This document shows positions 1 through 5,329 of a DNA stretch of 6,530 nucleotides, piece by piece. Within the stretch, counting starts at the first letter, position 1. The number at the start of each line of letters is the position of its first letter. A program made the translations under genes and the position numbers. This DNA comes from Lachnospiraceae bacterium (GTDB taxonomy: Bacteria; Bacillota; Clostridia; Lachnospirales; Lachnospiraceae), in NCBI GenBank assembly GCA_021202715.1, contig JAJQCL010000246.1, positions 1 to 6,530 of the forward strand, in the 5' to 3' direction. The notes below the pieces were generated by a model, which was not told where the DNA came from, made no database searches, and saw only the letters and a program-made list of their open reading frames with translations.

Positions 1-374
1 TGCTTGTTCAGCTCATACATGGTCTTGATATAGGTGTAGGTCTAGCACACCCCCGTCTCCTTATCGATGGTCAAATTGTAGCGACCCTCCAGCGTGGGGG
101 ACGGGGCGATCTGGTTGGTGCGCTGCACCTTTTGCAATTGCTTCAAAATGATGTGATCAGACAGCTCCGGCACAAGACGCTGGTTCGCCCAGCCTGTAAA
201 ATCCTGTTCCTCTGTCCATGTTACCTGAGAAAATTCTTCACCGCTCATCAGGCGTCCCTGATAGCCTTTGTCCATCATGTAAGTCGGGGTCAGATAGGGC
301 TGTCCCGCAAAAACATCGACAACGGCTTTTGCGGCGTCCGCCTGGAACTTCTGGTGTTTGAATTGAAGTTTCAT
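1..374 (-). pseudogene. res: Type III restriction enzyme Res subunit, N-terminal part, with nonsense codon in Walker A
   Basis: Res is the ATP-dependent helicase/endonuclease of a Type III restriction-modification complex and acts with Mod. Translation starts at ATG 372-374, with AAAGGAG just upstream, 13 bases after the mod stop. The 110 residues match the family N-terminus as I know it (MKLQFKHQKFQADAAKAVVD; then LEGRYNLTI). The P-loop normally reads ETGVGKT or ETGTGKT. Here it reads ETGVC followed by TAG (42-44). In the same frame translation then continues TYTYIKTMYELNK to the window edge, exactly as intact Res proteins do. Two codons differ from expectation, consistent with GGC to TGC and AAG to TAG, so the essential Gly-Lys is lost and the protein is terminated. 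The rest of the gene lies beyond the left edge. I infer an inactive pseudogene; a sequencing error is less likely because two bases must be wrong. Confidence 0.85.
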
Positions 375-387
375 ACCGGCTCCTTTC

Positions 388-1608
388 TCAAATGACTTTC
401 ACTCTGGTATCCGGGGCCAGTAGTTTGAACCGCTCCCACACGTTGATTTTGGCCGGGCTGCTGGCAAAGCAAGCGTCCTGGAACACTGCCCGGAGAGGCT
501 GCCGCTTGGCAATTTCCATGACCACACTGTCCGGGATATTCCGATCAAAGCAGGCAATCAGGTCACCGTCGTTGTAGGTGTGGACGGTGCAGCCGTCGAT
601 TTGCTCGCTGTGGTAGGGCATGGACAAGGGCAGACCCCACTCCAGCAAGCAGCTGAATAACAAGTCCAGATCGGTGCGGTCAGGCTTGATGTTGGACTCC
701 ATAAGGGCCAGCATATTCTGGTCATACTCGTCGGCGCTGTAATACACGTCCTGCATATTGGTGTCATCCAGCTTGAACACACGGAAGCCAGTATCCAAAT
801 CGGCAGTGGTAAGGGGGTTTTCTTCCTTGATTTTCTTGCCGGCGCGGCGGATGCGATCTTTTCCTATTTCACATATATTACTGTAACCAGCCTTGTAAGA
901 TTCACTTGATTCCTCGCATTTTTCAGGAATCTGAACCATGATAAACTTACGATGACCGCCGTCTTCTGCGTTAAGTTGCATCACGGCATGAGCAGTAGTA
1001 GCAGAACCAGAAAAGAAGTCTAAAATCAGCGCATCTTTATCCTTTCGCACAGAAGTAGAAAGCAAATGCTTAATCAGACTTGAGGGCTTAGGAAAATCAA
1101 AAGGTCTTGCTCCAAATAAGGATCGTACTTCGGCAGTACCCTGTGCCGTATTACATTGATCTGAAGTAATAAGGTTCCTGAAAGGAATTGTTCGCTCAAT
1201 CGGGAGGCCGTTGTTGTCGACTCTAGCGTATCGTTTATTGTATACATTCCAGCCTTCTTTAGTTTGGCTAAATACGATAAAACCTTCTTTAATTCCCCAC
1301 TCAACCTTTGCTTTGCTCCACAAATAATTCCAACCCTCACCTGATTTTGTTGTAGTTCCTCCAGGATAACGCAATGTCCCATCCGGCATTAAGAGGCCAT
1401 AATTCAACGCCTCCGAATAATGCACACCCACTCTTCGCCGATCTAACTTATCCAACGAATATCTTCCACGTTCTGCCTCATACTCATCGGAGAGGTTGAA
1501 ATTCTCCTCATCTACAATCATACCATTAAATTCAAAGCAGCTTCTTTTTTTTGTATATACAAGAACGTATTCAGTGACTGTGACAATATCGTTACAAATG
1601 ATGGGCAA
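388..1608 (-). CDS. mod: Truncated Type III DNA methyltransferase Mod (C-terminal region, catalytic DPPY motif missing)
   Basis: Mod recognises the target site and methylates adenine in Type III systems. This 406-residue frame covers only the later part of a beta-class enzyme that is usually about 620-650 residues long. It begins at the conserved EYVLVYTKK (13-21), continues through what should be the target-recognition region, NTAQGTAEV (153-161) and FDFPKP (170-175), and reaches the SAM-binding motif I DFFSGSATT (197-205), followed by HAVMQLNAEDGG. The earlier half with motif IV (DPPY) and the following FISIDDNE-type segment is absent, so methylation is not expected. The first codon is TTG (1606-1608), with GGAG a few bases upstream inside the DUF4365 gene. 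An ATG at residue 30 (1519-1521) overlaps the DUF4365 stop as ATGA and is an alternative restart. GC content rises from about 42% to about 56% near residue 251. The res gene follows after 13 bases. Confidence 0.8.
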   Translation of the reverse strand: MPIICNDIVTVTEYVLVYTKKRSCFEFNGMIVDEENFNLSDEYEAERGRYSLDKLDRRRVGVHYSEALNYGLLMPDGTLRYPGGTTTKSGEGWNYLWSKAKVEWGIKEGFIVFSQTKEGWNVYNKRYARVDNNGLPIERTIPFRNLITSDQCNTAQGTAEVRSLFGARPFDFPKPSSLIKHLLSTSVRKDKDALILDFFSGSATTAHAVMQLNAEDGGHRKFIMVQIPEKCEESSESYKAGYSNICEIGKDRIRRAGKKIKEENPLTTADLDTGFRVFKLDDTNMQDVYYSADEYDQNMLALMESNIKPDRTDLDLLFSCLLEWGLPLSMPYHSEQIDGCTVHTYNDGDLIACFDRNIPDSVVMEIAKRQPLRAVFQDACFASSPAKINVWERFKLLAPDTRVKVI

Positions 1609-2915
1609 TCCACTCCGTTTTCAGGTTTTCCCTCTAAAGCCATTCGTACCGTTAATGTCGGCAGAAAGAAATCGGTTATCTTAAATAAACCACGCTCAGG
1701 ATCTTTCTTAACACATACAATTATTTGTAGATTTGCAATGTGGAAATACCCGACTACCTTTCCTGTGTCACTCATTGGAACCCATTTGCCATAATACACC
1801 GAGGAAATTAGCAAATTCAGATTTCTATAATCCTGCTCGTCCATTGCATCCATATCCAAGTCGTTTTGCACGTGGAGCATATCCAAGGTTTTCTTGGCAA
1901 TGGTTAGTTCCTGCAAATGTTCTTTCTTTGCAGATATATCAAAATCGATGTAGTCCTGCGTACTAGCATTTCTGATCGGTATTTCCACGCCATTTATATA
2001 AAAGCCACCAGCATCAAATGCATCTATAACAGACGTTAAATCTTTTATTCTTTCTTGCAACGTTCCTTTTAGACTTAAGTCGATTTTTACGCTTTTGCCG
2101 TTACTATCAATTGTGACCGAAAGGCCTTTCCCGATTTTTACCTCAGTATCACCACCGACCTTGCGAGACACCAAGTAATTGTCATAATATTTTTTCTCTC
2201 CTATGGTTATGCTGCGTTGAATTTTTGTCGTAACCATCTGGATATTCTCAAGATGATCGACAGCAAATTCGAGACCATAACCAGCCTTGGCGTAGACGTA
2301 CAGACCATATTTCAGCATATAAGTGGTTGGCTCTCGATCCTCTACGCTAACGGTTGTATATCCAAATGAAAGCTCAGGAATCTGGCCATCTTTTGCAATA
2401 TCATCAAGAGAAAACACGTTGCCCTGCACCGATGCATACTGTTTTTTTCTATCTCTGACAAAGTTCAAAAAGATATTAGACACATCATTCTTGCCGGTCG
2501 GGAGCGGCCTCAAATGGATTGTTTTAGTGGCTTTATTCGTGCAATCTTTCAATATATTATGAAGATCGTAGGGGAGCAAAACTTTATAATAGATTTGCTC
2601 ATTTTCTCCGTCATCATCGCAATAGACTACCAGATATATGCACCCACTTTCTCCCATATAGTTGTTCAAATCAGATATATCCGCAGAGAATGAGATGGTT
2701 TCAGGGTATGGCAAGTTAGCTTGATGCCCTTTTACTTGCACAGGTATACGGCCAAGCATATCATCTTTGGAATGGTTATTTCCAGGGTGTTTGTAGGCAT
2801 ACACAAACCCATCCCAAGTTGGCTGAGTATCATTTGAATTAATAGCAGGAGTAAGATAGTCAGTTTTGGATATTACCTTGCTGACAGCGGAGATCGCCAT
2901 ATTCTCTAAATCCAT
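1518..2915 (-). CDS. DUF4365-type protein, putative PD-(D/E)XK-like nuclease, 3' end fused out of frame to mod
   Basis: This is a 465-residue soluble protein with no membrane segments. The first ~150 residues resemble DUF4365: an N-terminal helix with E4, then W34-D35-G36, a gap, V59-Q60-V61-K62-G63, and a later strand GCIYLVVYCD (91-100). That D...QxK arrangement fits a PD-(D/E)XK-type fold with Gln replacing the usual acidic residue. A nuclease role is inferred, not shown. Residues ~160-450 I do not recognise. The start ATG 2913-2915 has GAGGTG, part of which overlaps the DUF4391 stop, giving tight coupling. The last ~25 residues (from about NTFLYIQKK to the stop) are mod sequence read in the wrong frame, because the same DNA encodes the conserved EYVLVYTKK in the mod frame. 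The native C-terminus has therefore been lost by a deletion or recombination near 1585-1605. GC content is about 40%, lower than the flanking restriction genes. Confidence 0.72.
   Translation of the reverse strand: MDLENMAISAVSKVISKTDYLTPAINSNDTQPTWDGFVYAYKHPGNNHSKDDMLGRIPVQVKGHQANLPYPETISFSADISDLNNYMGESGCIYLVVYCDDDGENEQIYYKVLLPYDLHNILKDCTNKATKTIHLRPLPTGKNDVSNIFLNFVRDRKKQYASVQGNVFSLDDIAKDGQIPELSFGYTTVSVEDREPTTYMLKYGLYVYAKAGYGLEFAVDHLENIQMVTTKIQRSITIGEKKYYDNYLVSRKVGGDTEVKIGKGLSVTIDSNGKSVKIDLSLKGTLQERIKDLTSVIDAFDAGGFYINGVEIPIRNASTQDYIDFDISAKKEHLQELTIAKKTLDMLHVQNDLDMDAMDEQDYRNLNLLISSVYYGKWVPMSDTGKVVGYFHIANLQIIVCVKKDPERGLFKITDFFLPTLTVRMALEGKPENGVDCPSFVTILSQSLNTFLYIQKKEAALNLMV
1545..1552 (-). promoter_or_regulatory. 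A8 tract forming an in-frame slippery heptamer (A AAA AAA) between DUF4365 and mod frames
   Basis: On the minus strand eight adenines lie so that the DUF4365 frame reads CAA AAA AAA GAA, giving A AAA AAA in the correct phase for tandem -1 slippage. A -1 shift here would continue in the mod frame (AGA AGC TGC) and join almost all of the DUF4365 protein to Mod residues 22-406. The downstream hairpin potential I can see is very weak. The tract also encodes the conserved Thr-Lys-Lys of native Mod, so it may be an accident of gene sequence and not a recoding site. Transcriptional slippage or indel-based phase switching is equally possible. Confidence 0.35.
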
Positions 2916-2924
2916 ACCTGCACC

Positions 2925-3256
2925 TCATTTCAAATCAGCCTGTTCCTTCTTCAGGCGTTTCAATTCCGAGTTCATTTCCATCTGCTTATTCAACTGCCGT
3001 TCCTTGCGGATCTTCGCCTGCAATGTTGCAATCTGTTTTTCTAACTGCGCCCGCTGCTCACTTCACTGAAAGCCTCCTGCAAGGATTCCTCCGCCTCGCC
3101 GGATTGCAAAGCGTCTTCAGCTAGTTGCCGGACGAAGTTTTCATAGACTGCATCCAGATTCAGCCCGTCCATTTTCAGGGGCATGTCGCGCTCATTTATC
3201 CAGCCCGTATGATAGTAGCCGCTGACCTTAAAGGCATCCGCTCTGGCGGTGGCCGT
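2925..3256 (-). pseudogene. DUF4391 protein (Type III restriction-modification accessory), C-terminal remnant with frameshift
   Basis: DUF4391 proteins are encoded beside mod and res in many Type III operons; their exact role is not known to me. The remnant begins after a TGA at 3257-3259 and reads FKVSGYYHTGW, then LNLDAVYENFVRQLA, both characteristic of the family. At about 3060 the frame breaks: one frame ends SLQEAFSE and the next starts EQRAQLEKQIATLQAKIRKE, a charged coiled-coil tail ending in TGA at 2925-2927. One deleted base (or two inserted) explains the shift. Roughly the first 120 residues of the usual protein are missing. GC content is 50-55%, as in the res fragment, so this belongs to the original operon. 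The stop codon region supplies the ribosome binding site of the DUF4365 gene 9 bases on. Confidence 0.75.
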
Positions 3257-3352
3257 TCATCGCGATGATGTTATTAGGCGGAACGCCACGCATATCCTAT
3301 GTTTCAAAAATAAAACAATAAGTGGTAGTTTTTGTGAATTTGTGTGACGAAT
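3257..3352. other. Breakpoint region upstream of the DUF4391 remnant
   Basis: This holds the junction between the truncated DUF4391 gene and unrelated AT-rich DNA. On the minus strand a 21-codon frame starts at ATG 3291-3293 (MRGVPPNNIIAMNG...) and ends at 3228, inside the DUF4391 remnant but in another frame. An AGGA lies too close to that ATG to be convincing. I do not recognise the peptide. It could be the edge of another truncated gene or chance. No tRNA, terminal inverted repeat or target duplication is evident. Confidence 0.35.
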
Positions 3353-3381
3353 ATTATAACAGATATGGACTGATATTTCTA
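3353..3381 (-). promoter_or_regulatory. Extended -10 promoter reading into the Type III remnant
   Basis: On the minus strand TAGAAA (3376-3381, four of six matches to TTGACA) is followed by a 17-base spacer and a perfect TATAAT (3353-3358). A TG sits one base upstream of the -10 (extended -10, TGT TATAAT). Transcription would start near 3346 and run into the DUF4391 remnant and the DUF4365 gene. Because the 5' part of the old operon is gone, this may now be its only nearby promoter. It lies downstream of the small gene that ends at 3443. Confidence 0.5.
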
Positions 3382-3442
3382 CTAAAAGTACGGATTCTCC
3401 GCCATTTTATCACATTTGTTTGAAAATAGTGTGCTGTCATTA

Positions 3443-3628
3443 CTATCGCCCAGTCTTCGCAATACGAAGCGCTGTATCATAGGAACAGCGATTTTCTCGT
3501 GCATATTGAAGAAGAGCCTTGTAAAGATAGGGATATTTTCTCGGATCGACAAATCCCCGCCCCGCTTCGTGCCATGCTCTGTGGTAAAGTGCCTGTAATC
3601 TTTCCTCATTAACATCAAATAATCCCAT
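3443..3628 (-). CDS. Small conserved-looking protein of unknown function (61 residues)
   Basis: The start is ATG 3626-3628, chosen because AGGAGG lies seven bases upstream; an upstream in-frame ATG would begin inside the promoter leader and has no such site. The protein is short, basic and soluble, rich in Tyr, Arg and Ala, with no Cys pairs, signal peptide or membrane helix. Its C-terminal half (from KYPYLYKALLQYA, 31-43) looks helical. I do not recognise the family. It is monocistronic, with a near-consensus promoter (3690-3718) and an inverted repeat in the leader, which argues that it is a real, regulated gene. It is oriented away from the flavoprotein operon, and the two are divergently transcribed. 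Confidence 0.7.
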   Translation of the reverse strand: MGLFDVNEERLQALYHRAWHEAGRGFVDPRKYPYLYKALLQYARENRCSYDTALRIAKTGR

Positions 3629-3657
3629 GGAAGACCTCCTGAAAAATGGTGTTCGGT

Positions 3658-3676
3658 TTGTCACAATTTTTGACAA
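3658..3676. repeat. 19-bp inverted repeat TTGTCA-N7-TGACAA, candidate operator
   Basis: The repeat TTGTCACAATTTTTGACAA has perfect 6-base arms. It lies a few bases downstream of the predicted transcription start (about 3683) of the 61-residue gene and upstream of its ribosome binding site, a usual place for a repressor site. A minus-strand reading, TTGTCAAA, also fits the loose Spo0A box TTGTCRAA, but that is weak evidence. No U-tract follows, so it is not a terminator. Confidence 0.4.
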
Positions 3677-3689
3677 TATTCATACAATT

Positions 3690-3718
3690 TTTATAATCCT
3701 GGGAGGGCAAGATGTCAA
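3690..3718 (-). promoter_or_regulatory. Near-consensus sigma-A promoter for the 61-residue gene
   Basis: On the minus strand TTGACA (3713-3718, perfect) is followed by exactly 17 bases and TATAAA (3690-3695, five of six). The predicted start near 3683 gives a leader of about 55 bases ending in AGGAGG and the ATG at 3628. Its strength suggests a gene expressed constitutively unless repressed at the inverted repeat in the leader. Confidence 0.7.
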
Positions 3719-3816
3719 GAGCTGTAGCAGGATATCGCCAGATAAAGTGAGACAAAAGCTCATGGATTCGCGGTGGATTTATTGAAAATGCATTCGGCAG
3801 TATGGTTTTCATCTTC

Positions 3817-3845
3817 TTGTCAGAAAGAAGAGAGACAAGTATAAT
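3817..3845 (+). promoter_or_regulatory. Near-consensus sigma-A promoter for the flavoprotein-deformylase operon
   Basis: TTGTCA (3817-3822, five of six) is separated by 17 bases from a perfect TATAAT (3840-3845). Transcription would begin near 3852, leaving a leader of about 94 bases before the ATG at 3946. It is divergent from the promoter at 3690-3718, with about 100 bases between the two -35 elements. Confidence 0.65.
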
Positions 3846-3867
3846 AGCAGTAGTTTGGACGGACCAG

Positions 3868-3884
3868 ACAGTTATGGGAACTGT
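3868..3884 (+). repeat. Inverted repeat ACAGTT-ATGGG-AACTGT in the operon leader
   Basis: Perfect 6-base arms around a 5-base loop lie about 16 bases downstream of the predicted transcription start. It could be an operator or a small leader hairpin. No U-run follows, so termination is unlikely. Confidence 0.3.
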
Positions 3885-3945
3885 ACGTATATCGAAATAG
3901 ATTTATTCTTAGGAAAAAAGGAAAACGTTGAAAGGAAGCAAAGCT

Positions 3946-4455
3946 ATGACACATGAGGAATATCAGGCAGCGGCGAATCACTGGATCGAGAAAGACGCTG
4001 CTTCGAAGAAGATGCCGACGGATCAGCTGTGGGCGGCGATGGAAGAATATATTCAGGCCAATAATACCTGTGCGCTGGCTACCGGAAGCGGCAGCTTTAT
4101 TCGCTGTACGCCCATCGAGTATGCCTGGCATGACGGAGCGTTCTGGATATTTTCAGAAGGCGGCCGGAAATTTGTCGGGCTGGAAGGGAATCAGAATGTC
4201 TGCCTTGCGATTTATGATCGATATGATGGCTTCGGAAAACTGAAGGGGCTGCAGGTCTCCGGCATGGCGGAAATTGTGGAACCGTTTTCAGCGGAATATG
4301 TTCATGCAGCGGAGTGGAAGAAAATCCCGGTGGATGCGCTGAAAAAACTGCCCTTCACGATGAACCTTATCAAAATCCTGCCTAAGGAGTTTGATTTCCT
4401 GAATTCCGCTCTCAAAGAGGAGGGGTATGATAGCCGTCAGCATTATGTCCGATAA
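3946..4455 (+). CDS. Pyridoxamine 5'-phosphate oxidase family flavin-binding split-barrel protein
   Basis: This is a 169-residue cytoplasmic protein of the PNPOx-like split beta-barrel group. Such proteins bind FMN or F420-like cofactors and reduce or oxidise small substrates; the substrate here is unknown and it should not be read as true PdxH. Visible family segments are an N-terminal helix MTHEEYQAAANHWIEKDAAS, TCALATGSG (41-49), PIEYAWHDGAFWIFSEGGRKF (56-76), NVCLAIYDRYDGFGKLKG (84-101) with GLQVSGMAEIVEP (101-113), and a C-terminal LNS..EEGYDSRQ. The start ATG 3946 is preceded by AAAGGA nine to ten bases upstream. A longer TTG start at 3928 has no such site. The next gene starts 29 bases before this one ends, so the two are probably translated together from the promoter at 3817-3845. 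Confidence 0.88.
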   Translation: MTHEEYQAAANHWIEKDAASKKMPTDQLWAAMEEYIQANNTCALATGSGSFIRCTPIEYAWHDGAFWIFSEGGRKFVGLEGNQNVCLAIYDRYDGFGKLKGLQVSGMAEIVEPFSAEYVHAAEWKKIPVDALKKLPFTMNLIKILPKEFDFLNSALKEEGYDSRQHYVR

Positions 4456-4780
4456 AAGAAAAAAGGCAACCATGAACCGGGTGCAGAAGGAAATCGCCCC
4501 TTTCATAAAAAAGCATGTTTTCGGTCGGGATACGATAGACGCAAAGTATATCAACCAGATCGCCGTTCTGCTTTTGAATCAGTATAATAATGTCACTCTT
4601 TCACAAGGAGCAGATCCGGGAAAAAACGGAAAACTCTGGCTGAAAATCAAAGTAAAGTCGTTCCCGTTCAGTGAAGAAAAGGTCCTGGAGGTTACAGGTG
4701 CCCCCAAAAAGATAAAGAAGAAGGACGATCTGGACTGGATCGATCACATGGAGTATTTTGAGGCTTTCATGGACGATTAA
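4427..4780 (+). CDS. Hypothetical protein (117 residues), possibly shortened by an in-frame TAA
   Basis: I do not recognise this protein. It is hydrophilic and Lys-rich with no Cys. It reads MNRVQKEIAPFIKKHVFGRD (from residue 16), a segment INQIAVLLLNQYNNV (43-57), and a Lys-rich acidic tail ending EYFEAFMDD. The first ATG (4427) has GAGGAGG very close upstream; ATG 4445 and ATG 4472 (preceded by AAAAAAGG) are alternatives. It overlaps the flavoprotein gene by 29 bases. After TAA 4778-4780 the same frame stays open for 24 codons to TGA 4853-4855, which overlaps an ATG as ATGA next to the deformylase gene. This suggests the protein once ended there. Confidence 0.65.
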   Translation: MIAVSIMSDKRKKATMNRVQKEIAPFIKKHVFGRDTIDAKYINQIAVLLLNQYNNVTLSQGADPGKNGKLWLKIKVKSFPFSEEKVLEVTGAPKKIKKKDDLDWIDHMEYFEAFMDD

Positions 4781-4855
4781 CGGGGATATCAGGAACGGTT
4801 CTGTGATCTGGTTACGCAGAATCTGAAGCGTGATGTGAAGAATGACGATTTATGA
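4781..4855 (+). other. In-frame open tail after the TAA of the small hypothetical gene
   Basis: Following TAA 4778-4780 the frame continues RGYQERFCDLVTQNLKRDV... for 24 codons to TGA 4853-4855. The stretch looks protein-like (amphipathic, charged), and its stop forms ATGA with ATG 4852, directly beside the deformylase ribosome binding site. One base change (TAA to TAC or TAT, Tyr) would make a 142-residue protein. It may be a recent nonsense mutation, a natural family length difference, or chance. Confidence 0.4.
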
Positions 4856-4863
4856 GGAGAATT

Positions 4864-5277
4864 ATGAGTGTGAAGCCAATTATGAGGGACGTTCTGTTCC
4901 TTTCGCGGAAAGCAGAACCGGCTACCATGACGGACAAACAGGTTGCCATTGACCTGCTGGATACTTTGCAGGCGCACAAAGAGGAGTGTGTCGGGATGGC
5001 AGCCAATATGATTGGTGTGAATAAAGCCATCATAGCTGTGAATATGGGGATGATCAATGTGGCAATGTTCAATCCGAAAATCATTAAGAGAATCGGGAAG
5101 TTTGAGACAGAAGAAGGGTGCTTGTCTCTCAGCGGTGTTCGTGAATGTACGCGTTACAAGGAGATAGAGGTAAGCTATCAGGATATGAATTTCAAAATGC
5201 AGAGACAGAAATTCTCCGGGTGGACCGCGCAGATCATCCAGCACGAGGTGGATCATTTGTCCGGGATTATTATTTGA
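4864..5277 (+). CDS. def: Peptide deformylase family protein (divergent motif 1)
   Basis: Peptide deformylase is a metalloenzyme that removes the formyl group from N-terminal Met of new proteins. This 137-residue member has motif 2 EGCLS (84-88) with metal ligand C86 and motif 3 QHEVDH (126-131) with H127, E128 and H131, so the metal site is intact. Motif 1 is GMAANMIG (44-51) where classical enzymes have GLAAPQIG, so the catalytic Gln is Met49. It is also shorter than the usual 150-180 residues and ends right after motif 3 (LSGIII). The start ATG 4864 is preceded by AGGAGA; an ATG 12 bases earlier overlaps that site. It closes the plus-strand operon. Housekeeping deformylase is normally beside fmt or priA, so this is probably a paralogue, of which clostridia often have one. 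Confidence 0.88.
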   Translation: MSVKPIMRDVLFLSRKAEPATMTDKQVAIDLLDTLQAHKEECVGMAANMIGVNKAIIAVNMGMINVAMFNPKIIKRIGKFETEEGCLSLSGVRECTRYKEIEVSYQDMNFKMQRQKFSGWTAQIIQHEVDHLSGIII

Positions 5278-5292
5278 AGGATGGTCTATATG

Positions 5293-5329
5293 CCGTGAAA
5301 TTACTTTGCGAAGAAAGTGGTGATCACGG
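5293..5329. terminator. Hairpin between convergent genes, possible weak terminator
   Basis: CCGTGA (5293-5298) pairs with TCACGG (5324-5329), and inside it ACTTT (5303-5307) pairs with AAAGT (5314-5318) around a six-base loop. It sits between the deformylase stop and the convergent DUF5131 stop, overlapping the latter. No T-run follows on either strand, so it is not a classical intrinsic terminator. Confidence 0.25.

Noticed and set aside
558..782. Minus-strand 74-codon frame rich in Thr, Pro and Cys
   Set aside because: Alternate-frame reading of the Mod C-terminus.
3233..3327. Plus-strand reading MMLLGGTPRISYVSKIKQ across the breakpoint
   Set aside because: Short, no ribosome binding site, and not recognisable as an integrase or other known end.
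3388..3416. Small CGGA-TTC-TCCG hairpin followed by CCATTTT, possible terminator
   Set aside because: The stem is only 4-5 bp and the T-run is interrupted; too weak to call.
3640..3670. LexA/SOS box near CGAACACC on the minus strand
   Set aside because: The second half-site GTTC is absent at the required spacing.
3615..3812. Minus-strand 65-codon frame upstream of the small gene
   Set aside because: It contains the strong promoter and the inverted repeat, has no clear ribosome binding site, and shows no family resemblance.
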